Assembly (NCBI GenBank): GCA_964017235.1
Contig: OZ024928.1
Coordinates: 84,377,566 to 84,441,565, forward strand
Direction: 5' to 3'
Source: Sabellastarte sp. h YS-2021
Taxonomy: Eukaryota; Annelida; Polychaeta; Sabellida; Sabellidae
DNA: 64,000 nt
The translations under genes were made by a program, and so were the position numbers. Shown piece after piece: positions 44,409-56,260 of the stretch. The notes below the pieces were generated by a model. It worked only from the letters and a program-made list of their open reading frames with translations, did not search any database and was not told the origin of the DNA. The first letter of the stretch is position 1, and every line of letters starts with the position of its first letter.

Positions 44409-44592
44409 AATCTGTTCCAGGACAGGAAGTTGCGGCCAAGTACAGTTGATGGCTACAGGTCAGCCATTGCAGACAAACTGGGAAATTCACCCATCAATAG
44501 TAGCAAAGATGAGAATCTCACTTGTCTCTTGGTTAGTTTCCACGGAGACAGACTTAAGGGTTGGAGAGGCATCCCCTCCTGGAACATTTATT
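44150..44592 (+). pseudogene. DIRS copy B2: tyrosine recombinase N-terminus, truncated
   Basis: Frame with GFSEAVAARIEAPQRVSTKS and VYEAKWTIFTKWCLSNQVDF (about 44260-44385), a TAG at 44406-44408, then PSTVDGYRSAIADKLG and RGIPSWN, where it ends abruptly at about 44586. The catalytic two-thirds are deleted. It keeps sense codons where copy B1 has TGA, so it documents those B1 mutations. Confidence 0.78.
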
Positions 44593-44861
44593 TCATATTG
44601 CATATAAATTAATACTTTACCCAATGAACAGGTAAGGCCCTCCCAACTGACCCCACTATCAGCTTACCAGGGGTCTAAATAGGTTTAGACATCGAAAAAG
44701 ATGGTATGATGTCACGCTGTTTTGACAGGAAGGAAGTGTTCTAGCCACATAGCAAATGGACAGTACTAGACTGGTCCTGTTGGTGGAAACACAGAATGAC
44801 TTTTTGTTGTTTGGTGGGCCAGTCTGTGCTGACTGCATTAGCAATTGTCCACTTGGTAAGT

Positions 44862-45600
44862 GCTCTTCAGATGTGACATGTTAAATAAGGTCAACATTTC
44901 AGAGTTCTTTTTATTCTAATATGTGACAACATATTGGAAATTGCGGACCTTTGTATAAAGGATTTGCACAAGGTAAGGAATGGAGAAAATGTTGAGACAA
45001 AACTATTTAATGTCACATCTGAAGAGCAATATGTCACATCTGAAGAGCATTTGGTCACATCTGAAGAGTTCCATTGGTGTCAAACTATTCCAGAAGTGAT
45101 CTTCCAATAGCCTTTTTTCTGAACTAGATTGCAACTAAGTGCATTTGACTATCATGGTAAATCATAATAATGATCATTGATTTCATCTATCCATGTCACT
45201 GGAAGTAAAATTTACATTTTGAGAAGAAAATGTAAATTTTTAAAAGCATCCTCATTTGTATATTAGGGACTTTTTCCAATAAACTTTCATGTCTGTACAC
45301 AGTTTCATATTCCCTAAAACAAAATAATATAAAATAAAGCTGAAATACTGCTTTTAAAACTATCAATCATGAAAATACATCTTCATAGGTTAAAATAAAC
45401 CTCTTCAGATGTGACATTTTCTGTTTCGGACAGAAAAACTTTTGCCTGTCATTCTGTTGAAGAAAATCATTAAAGGTTTATATTTTCAGACCTTATAGTG
45501 CACATGTAGTTCCTTCTAAACAACAACTTTATTTGGTTCTGTAGCTCCTGTTTTTTTTCTAAACGTAGGCTCTTCAGATGTGACAGGGCGTTTCGGACGA
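44862..45600. repeat. Unique DNA carrying scattered CTCTTCAGATGTGACA motifs (right zone)
   Basis: Plus-strand copies at 44863, 45401 and 45570. Three minus-strand copies at 45011, 45032 and 45054 step by 21-22 bp. The three inverted copies read in frame as repeated VTSEE. Intervening DNA is unrelated between copies. Confidence 0.75.
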
Positions 45601-46190
45601 CAGAATTTAATATTTTAATTCAGATATACTCGGAGATGCATTGGGATAATGACTTTAAATCTTGACCACATTTAACCAAAGACCTCAGGCTATCATATAA
45701 CTAAAAATGTCAATGAAAGACAAAAAAATATTATTGTAGTGGGTACTCAAACAAAGTCACCCAATTTTTAAGCCCTAATTTCCATATCCACCAGCACATA
45801 CTCAAGAGCTTATAGTTTAAAAAGTACTGAAGGTAGGTTCGACCTTTATATACCAAATTAAGCATGAGATAATACGCTTTCATAATAATATTGTTTTTTA
45901 GCATTTATTTTGGGATTTGTGTGCAATATACACATTTTAAAACTTTGCTTTTTTCAGAGGAAACAAATTTTTGTGAAAAAATGGTGAATTTTAGTAACAT
46001 ATTCCCTTCTCATAAAAAAACGGCTCTTCCAGTTGACCTGAAGTTATCTGTCCACAACTGCCCATCATTAAGACATATTTTAATGTTAACCATTTTATTT
46101 TATATGCTTTGTTTGACAAGCTTGACTCGAGTTTTTGAGGGTAGGTACAAATGGGTCATGTTATCATGCCACACCCCTACAGCATATGAA
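45601..46190. other. AT-rich spacer, no gene
   Basis: I see no recognisable element or coding signature. The 100-codon frame at 45891-46193 is Phe/Leu/Ile-rich and not similar to anything I know. Confidence 0.4.
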
Positions 46191-47273
46191 TGATATAAAT
46201 ATAGAGGTCAAGGTATTGTAGGTACAGTTCTTAAATTTGCAGGATATATTCATCATTACAAAAGCTTGCCTGGGAATATTTTTTGGCCTCATTTTGAAAA
46301 ACAAGATGGCCACCACATGCATATTTCAACTTCAAGGAATTTTGTTGGCCCTCTAGAGCAAAGGGTATTATAGGAAGAGATTTCAAATTCGCAGGATATG
46401 TTCATCATAACAAAATCTTGACTGGGAATATTTTTGGCCTCATTTAGAAATATAAGATGGCCTCCTAAGGCATTTCTTTGTCAGTCATGAAATAGGCTTG
46501 CTCCAACTCTTCTTTTGCAACCAAATCTGACATACATGGAGTCATTATAAATCCATCTGATGGGTGGGGATCCTACTGTCTGATGAAATACTTTTGTCAG
46601 CACCAAATTCTGGAAAAAAGTCATTCAGACTATTCTTGGCCTCATTTTGAGAAACAAGATGGCCGCCACAGGCATGTAGCAGACTTTAAAGGTGCATATA
46701 TCAGCCTCATTATTGGTCCTAAAGGTATGGCATGTGAAGCCAACCTATAGGAAATCATGGGATGGGAATCTTTTGATGTGTTCAGATTTGACCTTGGGCC
46801 CTCCTTCAAGGTTGGATGAGGATCAACAAATTGAAAAGTGCTTACAACTCTCTTATTGGTACTACAGGTTTGTAATGTGAAGCCAACCTATAGGTAATCA
46901 TGAGCTGGGAATCTTCTGATGTAGTCACATTTGACCTTCGACCCCTCCTTCAAGAACAGACAAGGGTAGCCAAACTTTAAAGTGCTTATAACTCGCTTAT
47001 TACTGGTCTTAGAGTTTCTGGAATGTGAAACTGACCTACAGGAAATCATGGGATGGGCATCCTTTGATGTGCTCAGATTTGACCTTAGGCCCCTCATTCA
47101 AGGTCAGATGAGGGTAGCCAAACTTAAAAGTGCTGTAATTCCTGTGAATAATTTAGAGTTTTCTTAATTTTGGCCACCATCTTCAAAAATGCTGTTTATC
47201 TTCAAAACCATGTTAGTTGTCCTTTTCCGGTGGATACATCTTGCATTTGACCATAGATGTGTCCTTTGTCTAG
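46190..47273 (+). mobile_element. Helentron/HINE-like element (copy 2, 5' end unclear)
   Basis: The 3' end matches copies 1 and 3: CCGGTGGATACATC, a hairpin at 47244-47259 (CATTTG-ACCA-TAGATG, imperfect), ten bases, then CTAG at 47270-47273 before T. The interior has about three units of a roughly 180-bp module (AACAAGATGGCCRCCAC, TTTGCAGGATATRTTCATCA) at 46240-46680 and three units of a 153-bp repeat (GAAATCATGGGATGGG, TTTGACCTTRGGCCC) at 46730-47130. No protein encoded. Confidence 0.7.
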
Positions 47274-48120
47274 TTAATCTTTCACTCAAATTCATTCTAA
47301 ATTTGTAAAATAAATATCCAAAATATATCCAAAACTAAGTCATATGTAAATTTCAGTATTTTGCAAAGTGCCACAAAAAGTATATTTTTAAGTTGAAAAA
47401 CTAATTTAACATCAAACTTCAATTTAAAAATAAATATAGTAAATATCCTAACAACACCATCATTTCTCTTTAACAAACTTTTGAACTAGGAAGCACTCAT
47501 AGAGCTCAAACCGCCTGCAGGGGGGCCTTTTATTTTATTCTTTTGTATCAAGAATATGATCTGAATCTTTCCCAAAATGTATTCACTTTTTTCCTTTGGC
47601 AAGGTCCTACGCATGTAAAAAAGTTCATCGAGATTTTCTCATTACTTTTAGAGTTATGTCAACCAGAAAGCCCAAGTCATTGAAAATACCTTAAAAATTG
47701 AGCCTTTAAAAAGATGGGATTTTATTATATCCAAAATATGATCTAGATCTATCAAAAATATAATTCCTTCTTCCTTCCTTTGGCCAGGCCCTAGCCACTT
47801 AAAATATTTTATAAAAATTCCTTCATTTCTATTGGAGTTATCATGACCACAGATAAACAGTTAAACAGGCATACATACTCACAGTATCACTTTGGTGGGG
47901 GCAATATGAATGTACAAACTACAAAGTAGCTTGAAAAGTTTCTGGACTGAATAAAAACTGTAACACATTATCAGATTTTAACAGCATGTTAATCATTCAC
48001 CACTTGTCATTAACATAGCATCTGGATAAACATTATACAATGGGGAGGAGATGAGGGGTTACCCATGTTTTTGGGGTTGGTGCTTCATGGTGGAGCCCGC
48101 GAAATGAATTCCCGCGAAAT
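47274..48120. repeat. Spacer with inverted dispersed repeat
   Basis: 47490-47880 contains AGGAAGCACTCATAGAGC, then modules that are the reverse complement of 26040-26190 and 35590-35740 (CCTTTGGCAAGGTCCTACGC, ATTACTTTTAGAGTTATG). 48085-48125 has GAGCCCGCGAAA, which recurs inverted at about 62788, the other edge of the GGTAGAGG arrays. Confidence 0.55.
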
Positions 48121-48129
48121 TTTTTTGGA

Positions 48130-51100
48130 GGACCTGGAACCTCTACCACTTTCTGGGGGTGTGGTAGAGGTAGTGGTCTGGCCCATTAATCTTACTTGGA
48201 TAAGGCGTGGTAGAGGTGGGTATATATTTCTTGCAAACTGCCCCCCGTTTTTGGGGTGTGGTAGAGGTAGAGGTTGATCCCAGTAATTTTAATAGGAGAA
48301 GGTGGGGGATAGGTGTGATAGATGTGAGACATAGTATATATTTCTTGCAAACTCTACCATGTCTTGGGGGTGTGGTAGAGGTAGAGGTCGATCCTAGTAA
48401 TTTTAATAGGAGAAGGTGGGGCAGAGGTGTGGTAGAGGTGAGATATAGTATATATTTCTTGCAAACTCTACCATGTTTTGGGGGTGTGGTAGAGGTAGAG
48501 GTCTGTCCCAGTAATTTTAATTGGATAAGGCGTGGTACAGGTGGGGGAGAGGTGTGGTAGAGGTCAGATATAGTATATATTTCTTGCAACATGTACCACG
48601 TTTTGGGGGTGTGGTACAGGTAGAGGTTGATCCCAGTGATTTTAATAGGACAAGGTGGGGGAGGTGTGGTAGAGGTCAGATATAGTATATATTTCTTGCA
48701 ACCTCTACCACGTTTTGGGGGTGTGGTAGAGGTAGAGGTTGATCCCAGTAATTTTAATTGGAGATGGTGGGGGACAGGTGTGGTAGAGGTGAGATATAGT
48801 ATATATTTCTTGCAACCTCTACCACGTTTGGTTGGTGTAGTAGAGGTAGAGGTTCATCCCAGTAATTTTAATTGGAGAAGACGTAGTAGAGGTGGGGGAG
48901 AGGTGTGGTAGAGGTCAGATATAGTATATATTTCTTGCAAAATGTACCACATTTTGGGGGTGTGGTAGAGGTAGATGTCTGCCCCATTAATTGTAGTTGG
49001 AGAAGGCGTGGTAGAGGTGGGGGAGAGGTGTGGTAGAGGTCACATATAATGTATATTTTTTTAAACCTCTACCATGTTTTAGGGGTGTGGTAGAGGTAGA
49101 GGTTGATCCCATTGATTTCAGTTGCAGAAGGTGTGGTAGATGTGGGGGAGAGGTGTGGTAGAGGTCAGATATATTATATATTTCTTGCAACCTGTACCAC
49201 GTTTTCGGGGTGTGGTAGAGGTAGAGGTTGATGCCAGTAATTTTAATTGGTGAATGTGGGGGAGAGGTGTGGTAGAGGTGAGATATAGTATATATTTCTT
49301 GTAAACTGCACCACGTTTTGGGGGTGTGGTAGAGGTAGAGGTTGATCCCATTAATTTCAGTTGAAAAAGGTGTGTTAGAGGTGGGGGAGAGGTGTGGTAG
49401 AGGTCAGATATAGTATATATTTCTTGCAAACGCTACCACGTTTTGGGGGTGTGGTAGAGGTAGAGGTTGATCCCAGTGATTTTAATAGGACAAGGTGGGG
49501 GAGAGGTGTGGTAGAGGTGAGATATAGTATATATTTCTTGCAACCTGTACCACATTTTGGGGGTGTGGTAGAGGTAGAGGTTGATCCCAGTAACTTTAAT
49601 TGGAGAAGGTGGGGGTGAGGTGGGGTAGAGGTGAGATATAGTATATCTTTCTTGCAACCTGTACCGCATTTGGGGGGTGTGGTAGAGGTAGAGGTCGATC
49701 CCAGTAATTTTAATAGGAGAAGGTGGGGGAGAGTTGTGGTAGAGGTGAGATATAGTATATATTTCTTGCAAACTCTACCATGTTTTGGGGGTGTGGTAGA
49801 GGTAGAGGTCGATCCCAGTAATTTTAATAGGAGAAGGTGGGGGAGAGGTGTGGTAGAGGTGAGATATAGTATATATTTCTTGCAAACTCTACCATGTTTT
49901 GGGGGTGTGGTAGAGGTAGAGGTCGATCCCAGTAATTTTAATAGGAGAAGGTGGGGGAGAGGTGTGGTAGAGGTGAGATATAGTATATATTTCTTGCAAA
50001 CTCTACCATGTTTTGGGGGTGTGGTAGAGGTAGTAGTCTGCCCCAGTAATTATAATTGGAGAAGGCGTGGTAAAGATGGAGGAGAGGTGTGGTAGAGGTC
50101 AGATATAGTATATATTTCTTGCAACCTGTACCATGTTTTCGGGGTGTGGTAGAGGTAGAGGTTGATCCCAGAGATTTTAATAGGACAAGGTGGGGGAGAG
50201 GTGTGGTAGAGGTGAGATATAGTATATATTTCTTGGAACCTCTACCACGTTTTGGGGGTGTGGTAGAGGTAGAGGTTGATCCCAGTAATTTTAATTGGAG
50301 ATGGTGGGGGACAGGTGTGGTAGAGGTGAGATATAGTATATATTTCTTGCAACCTCTACCGTGTTTGGTTGGTGTAGTAGAGGTAGAGGTTCATCCCAGT
50401 AATTTTAATTGGAGAAGACGTAGTAGAGGTGGGGGAGAGGTGTGGTAGAGGTCAGATATAGTATATATTTCTTGCAAAATGTACCACATTTTGGGGGTGT
50501 GGTAGAGGTAGATGTCTGCCCCATTAATTGTAGTTGGAGAAGGCGTGGTATAGGTGGGGGAGAGGTGTGGTAGAGGTCACATATAATGTATAATTTTTTA
50601 AACCTCTACCATGTTTTAGGGGTGTGGTAGAGGTAGAGGTTGATCCCATTGATTTCAGTTGCAGAAGGTGTGGTAGATGTGGGGGAGAGGTGTGGTAGAG
50701 GTCAGATATATTATATATTTCTTGCAACCTGTACCACGTTTTCGGGGTGTGGTAGAGGTAGAGGTTGATGCCAGTAATTTTAATTGGTGAATGTGGGGGA
50801 GAGGTGTGGTAGAGGTGACATATAGTATATATTTCTTGTAAACTGCACCACGTTTTGGGGGTGTGGTAGAGGTAGAGGTTGATCCCATTAATTTCAGTTG
50901 AAAAAGGTGTGTTAGAGGTGGGGGAGAGGTGTGGTAGAGGTCAGATATAGTATATATTTCTTGCAAACGCTACCACGTTTTGGGGGTGTGGTAGAGGTAG
51001 AGGTTGATCCCAGTGATTTTAATAGGACAAGGTGGGGGAGAGGTGTGGTAGAGGTGAGATATAGTATATATTTCTTGCAACCTGTACCACATTTTGGGGG

Positions 51101-51358
51101 TGTGGTAGAGGTAGAGGTTGATCCCAGTAACTTTAATTGGAGAAGGTGGGGGAGAGGTGTGGTAGAGGTGAGATATAGTATATATTTCTTGCAAACTCTA
51201 CCATGTTTTGGGGGTGTGGTAGAGGTAGAGGTCGATCCCAGTAATTTTAATAGGAGAAGGTGGGGGAGAGGTGTGGTAGAGGTGAGATATAGTATATATT
51301 TCTTGCAAACTCTACCATGTTTTGGGGGTGTGGTAGAGGTAGTAGTCTGCCCCAGTAA
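48130..51358 (+). repeat. GGTAGAGG minisatellite, left block (units about 105-130 bp)
   Basis: Units contain GGTGTGGTAGAGGTAGAGGT, GATCCCAGTAATTTTAATTG, GGTGGGGGAGAGGTGTGG and AGATATAGTATATATTTCTT. Unit length varies by presence of a CGTGGTAGAG insert. A block of about 1.5 kb is duplicated with a 1537-bp offset (for example 48987 and 50524). The array continues after the Helentron insertion at 54390-54537. Frames open across it are by-products. Confidence 0.9.
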
Positions 51359-54300
51359 TTGTATCCCCGACGCGAAGCGGGGATACTATGGATTCATCAT
51401 CGTCGTCGTCCGCGTCCGCGTCCGCGCCCTCGTCCGCGTCCGCGTCCGCAGAGATTTCTTGTTAGCGACCTACAGTCCACATTTCTTTCCGGATTTCTTT
51501 CATATTTGGCAGGTGACTTGATATGGTAGAGGACTCGCCACCCTATCTTTTTGGTAGGCTTTATGTCTAAATTAGGCCTGTGGTAGACAAAAATGTCTAA
51601 AATGTGGAATATTGCTTGTTAGCGACCTACAGTCCACATTTCTTTCCAGATTTCTTTCATATTTGGCAGGTGGCTTGGTATGCTAGAGGACTCGCCACCC
51701 TATCTTTTTGGTAGGCTTTATGTCTAAATTAGGCCTGTGGTAGACAAAAATGTCTAAAATGCATTAAAAGTCATGAAATCATGCACTAAATCACTTATAA
51801 CTTGAAAAGTGTTGCATTTAGAGCATTTTGTTAAAATATGTTATTCAGATACTTTTTTCATAGCTACAACATGGTGAGTAACTTGGGTGTCTGTCTCAAT
51901 CGCTAAGTGAGTAATAGCTACTTTTGGGCTTTTCAGTAACTTCCATCATGAGTAAAATCAATTGTAACTTGAAAACTATTGCATTTACAGAATTTTGTAT
52001 AAATATGTTATTCAGCTACTTTTATGTCAGCTATAACATAGTAAAATTTCAGACATGTAGCTCATGGCATAGCTGAGTAATAGCTACTTTTAGGTTATCA
52101 CTGTTGAGTAAATTACTTATAACTTCAAAAGTATTACATTTAGAGTATTTTGTTTCAATATGTTATTCACCTATTTCGGAGTCAGCTATAACATAGTGAA
52201 GTTCCAGACCTGTGGCTCATTGCATAGCTGAGTAATAGCTACTTTGAAGTTCACACTGTTGAGTAAATCAGTTGTAATTGGAAAAGTATTGCATTTACAG
52301 AAATTTGTGTAAATATGTTATTCAGCTACTTTTGGGTCAGCTATAACATAGTGAAATTACAGACCTGTAGCTCATGGCACAACTGAGCAATAGCTATTTT
52401 CAGGTACTGATTGTTGAGTAAATGACTTGTAACTTGAAAAATAGTGCATTTGGAGTATTTTGTTAAAATATGTTGTTCGCCTACTTTTGGGTCAGCTATA
52501 ACGTCGTGAAATTACAGACTTATAGCTCATGGCATAGCTGAGCAATAGCTATTTTCAGGTTGTCACTATTGAGTAAATCAGTTGTAACTTGAAAACTATT
52601 GCATTTACAGTATTTTGCTTAAATATGTTGTTCACCTAATTTTGGGTCAGCTATAACATAGAAAAAATTCAGACATGTAGCTCATTGCATAGCTGAGTAA
52701 TAGCTACTTTGACGTTATCACTGTTGAGTAAATCAGTTATAACGTGAAAACTATTACATTTACAGTATTTTGTTTAAATATGTTATTCACATAATTTTTG
52801 GTCAGCTATATCAGAGTGAAATTGCAGACCTCTGTGTCATGGCATAGCTTACCAATATCTACTTTCAGGTTCTCACTGTTGAGTAAATCATTGTATCCAC
52901 TGGATAGCCGTAGTGTGTAGAGAGATTTCACCATTACCGCTCTAACAAAAAAAAATATTATAGCTAGCCTTCTCAAGTTTGCAAAGTATATTACAGGGTG
53001 CACCACAGTACTCTATTGGTAGGCTTTATGTCTAAATTAGGCCTGTGGCTAAATTACTTACCTACTAAAAATGAGTAATTCTGCATTTTCTCTAAAAGTA
53101 TTGCAGATAGCAAATTTTTCTTAAATAACTCATTCACCTACTTTTGGGAGAGCTTTCACATGCTGAAGTTCCAGACCTGTAGGTAATTACTCACCTACTG
53201 AAAATGAGTAAATGCGAATTATCTCTAAAAGTATTGCAGATAGCCAATTTTTGTCAAATAACTCCTTCACCTACTTTTGGGAGAGCTTTCACATGCTGAA
53301 GTTTCAGACCCGTAGGTAATTACTCACCTACTCAAAATGAGTAAATGCAAATTATCTCTAAAAGTATTGCAGATAGCGAATTTTTGTCAAATAACTCCTT
53401 CACCTACTTTTGGGAGAGCTTTCACTTGGTGAAGTTTCAGACCTGTAGGTAATTACTCACCTACTGAAAATGAGTAAATGCAAATTATCTCTAAAAGTAT
53501 TGCAGATAGCCAATTTTTGTCAAATAACTCCTTCACCTACTTTTGGGAGAGCTTTCACTTGGTGAAGTTTCAGACCTGTAGGTAATTACTCACCTACTGA
53601 AAATGAGTTAATGCAAATTATCTCTAAAAGTATTCCAGATAGCCAATTTTTGTCAAATAACTCCTTCACCTACTTTTGGGAGACCTTTCACTTGGTGAAG
53701 TTTCAGACCTGTAGCTAATTATTCACCTACCCAAAATGAGTAAATGCTAATTATCTATAAAAGTATTGCAGATATCCAATTTTTTATCAAATAACTCATT
53801 CATCTACTTTTGGGAGAGCTTTCACATGGTGAAGTTCCAGACCCGTAGGTAATTACTCGCCTACTGAAAATGAGTAAATTCGAATTATCTCTAAAAGTAT
53901 TGTAGATAGCCAATTTTTCTCAAATAACTCATTCGCCTACTTTTGAGAGAGCTTTCACTTGGTGAAGTTTCAGACCCGTAGCTAATTATTCATCTACTCA
54001 AAATGAGTAAATGCGAATTATCTCTACAAGTATTGCAGATAGCCAGTATTTCACAAATAACTCATTAATATGAAAACAACTTAGAGGAAGTCATGGGCTG
54101 CAAATCTTTTCATGTGGTCAGATTTCACCTTGGGCCCCTCCTGCTTATTATTGGTCCTAGAGGTTTGCAATGTGAAAACGACTTATAGGAAATCATGGAC
54201 TGCGAATCTTTTGATGTGGTCAGACTTCACCTTGGGCCCCTGCTACAGGGTCAAATAAGGGTAGCCAAACTTAAAAGTGCTTTCAGCTTGCTTATTAACG

Positions 54301-54389
54301 AAAAATGCTTTTTATCTTCTAAACTATGTTAGTTGGCCTTTGTCGGTGGATACATCCAGCATCTGGCCACAGATGCGTCCTATTTCTAG
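51359..54389 (+). mobile_element. Helentron/HINE-like element (copy 3) with defined insertion site
   Basis: Inserted in the minisatellite: left AGTAA/TTGTATCC, right CTAG/TTATAATTGG. The uninterrupted sequence AGTAATTATAATTGG exists in the same array at about 50045. The 5' end carries a TATCCCCG...CGGGGATA hairpin and CGTCCGCGTCCGCG repeats. The interior has seven or so 155-bp units (51770-52890), an internal GTATCCACTGGATAGCCG restart (52894), about seven 142-bp units (53040-54065) and two 153-bp-type units. The 3' end has CGGTGGATACATC, a perfect CATCTG-GCCA-CAGATG hairpin (54360-54375), ten bases and CTAG (54386-54389). Confidence 0.8.
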
Positions 54390-54537
54390 TTATAATTGGA
54401 GAAGGCGTGGTAAAGATGGAGGAGAGGTGTGGTAGAGGTCAGATATAGTATATATTTCTTGCAACCTGTACCATGTTTTCGGGGTGTGGTAGAGGTAGAG
54501 GTTGATCCCAGAGATTTTAATAGGACAAGGTGGGGGA
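54390..54537 (+). repeat. GGTAGAGG minisatellite, tail after the Helentron
   Basis: Nearly identical to about 50050-50197, including the rarer GTAAAGATGGAGGAGAGG and CAGAGATTTTAATAGG variants. It shows that it belonged to the same array. Confidence 0.85.
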
Positions 54538-54539
54538 GT

Positions 54540-54611
54540 TGATTTTTTTTATGTTTAATAGTAGCCCCCCCCCCTTTTCAAAAAATGCATCGACCCCGGG
54601 GCGTTTATTCT
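54540..54611. mobile_element. Right-end fragment of the 481-bp MITE family
   Basis: A C9-11 run, then TTTTCAAAAAATGCATCG.CCCCGGGGCGTTTATT matches 10285-10322; truncated before the end of the TIR. Confidence 0.75.
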
Positions 54612-55555
54612 AGGGCTGCAAGCGAGCCCGAAAATGCGCCTCGATTCCTCGTTTTGGAAGAATCGACTCGGACTCGGTGAATCGCTTGATTATCGCCCAC
54701 GAAATAAACTGCTTCATATTTTGACACATCACGCCTTATAAAATGGTTACAATGCACACAACAGGAAAGAATTTTGATATTTTACTGACTTTTGGGAAAA
54801 GGATGCATATATAATGCAAAATATAGAAAACTTTAACCATCTTTATATTACGAGATTTGAGGCGTCTTCCAAATACGTTACAATAAAATGCCGTCTTCTA
54901 AAACATTGTTACACAAAGAATTGAAGTTTGTAAATACTTAAAATATAAAATACCGAAACGGAAATGCCTTATATTAGCAAATTATATCAATTTTTGTAAG
55001 TTTTAATTTTAGAACTTTATGAATTTAATTCAAAATCTTACCTAGTTGCTATATCTTGTAAAAAAGCTTGTGAATAGGGAGTTGATACAAAAAAATGTAC
55101 ATACAAATCAAAATATAACTAAAATATTCACTATGGACTTTATAATACAGTTATTTCTACCATGTTAACATGGTCTAGCCAGTTCCAGCCAATTTGAAGA
55201 TTTCCATGATTTATTGTTAAGGAATGAATTAATTGGTGCAAAACACTAACTTCATATTCTGTGAACACTGAATGAATGGGACAAATTGGAATTTTAAAAT
55301 GGTTTTCAGTGTTACAGTTAGTATGAATTTGTATGACTTTTTATGTATAAGGCATGGTCCTGTATACTATATTGCATATAACTATATATCTTCATAACTC
55401 TACTTTACTTCCAACCCTATTCACTCTTCAAGGAATCAAATCAAAAGTTGGTCAGGCTGAGACCACTGATTAGTTTGACTTACAACAATCATCTCAAACA
55501 ATGTCAACTTAATCCCTCCAGCTCTGTTTGCTATTTATATCACCCCCTTTACACC
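54612..55555. other. AT-rich sequence, no gene
   Basis: A short GC-richer start (GCAAGCGAGCCCG, TCGACTCGGACTCGG) and then featureless AT-rich DNA. No coding or repeat assignment. Confidence 0.4.
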
Positions 55556-55559
55556 CCCT

Positions 55560-55775
55560 TTACACATTTTAATTGAGGGGGATACAGAATATGATGGGGA
55601 TACACAATGTAGCTGTCATATTTTGTATGACCTTACAGAATATGGCAGGATACAGAATATGGCATGCATACAAAATATGGCGTTACACCGGAAACGAAAA
55701 ATGTGGACGGCAGACAGACGGACGTCGGACACATCAATCTAATAGTCGGGTTGGTTACACGCAACCCGCCTAAAA
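55560..55775 (+). repeat. Dispersed repeat with terminal hairpin (CGGGTTG...CAACCCG)
   Basis: Four or five GGATACAGAATATGGC-like units, a GGACGGCAGACAGACGGACG tract, then TCTAATAGT and the hairpin CGGGTTG-GTTACACG-CAACCCG (55747-55768). The plan of short units, GC tract and hairpin is the same as R1. Confidence 0.55.
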
Positions 55776-56260
55776 ATAGTCTACAGTTTGGTACCCTAAA
55801 TTACTGCAGAATTATATATTGGCATTAATCATTGATTACCATAATCATAATACAGTCAGTCCAATTGCGACCTATCCCTAGGCTAGGTACCCTAAGCTAT
55901 GGCAGTAATCATGAAGTACCCTAAGCATGACATATCAAGACGGTCCAATTTTAAAAAGTATTCAGTTCCGTACAATAAAGTAATACAGAATTATATAGTG
56001 TCACTAATCCTCTAGTACCCTAACCATTACATAAGGTCAGTCCAATTGAAATGTCATAAAGTAGGTACCAGCCTAAGCTATGTGAGTAATCATGAAGGAC
56101 CCCAAACATGAGATAAAGTCCTCGAAATCGATAAAATATTCTAGAGTTTGTGAACCGTAAACTATTGCAAAATGATATATTGTCACTAATCATCAAGTAG
56201 CCTAACCATTGGACAAAGTGAGTGGAATTCCAAGGTTTCCTTAACCCAAGTACCCTAAAG
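55776..56260. repeat. Degenerate tandem repeat, about 180-bp unit (left part)
   Basis: The phrases TACCCTAA.CTATG..AGTAATCATGAAGTACCC and GCAGAATTATATA recur at 55800, 55890, 55985, 56070 and 56160. The array resumes at 60128-60290, so the 57780-60128 element and its flank were probably inserted into it. Confidence 0.6.

Larger units (their letters stand above)
41545..44861 (+). mobile_element. DIRS copy B2, internally deleted, with both ITRs
   Basis: Left terminus 41555-41740 (ATCTTATCCAATGGACAATT, ATGACAGAAAAAGTC) is the inverted complement of the right block 44620-44850. The order inside is Gag, an intruding SINE, an RT piece, an RNase H piece with an internal deletion, an RT tail and a recombinase start. 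It then jumps straight to the inverted-repeat region near 44590. It inserted within the CTCTTCAGATGTGACA zone. Confidence 0.8.

Noticed and set aside
48143-51521. Val/Glu/Arg-rich and Ser/Thr-rich ORFs in the GGTAGAGG arrays
   Set aside because: Open on both strands as a consequence of the repeat; lengths follow unit structure, and the same ORFs appear inverted at 61863-62742.
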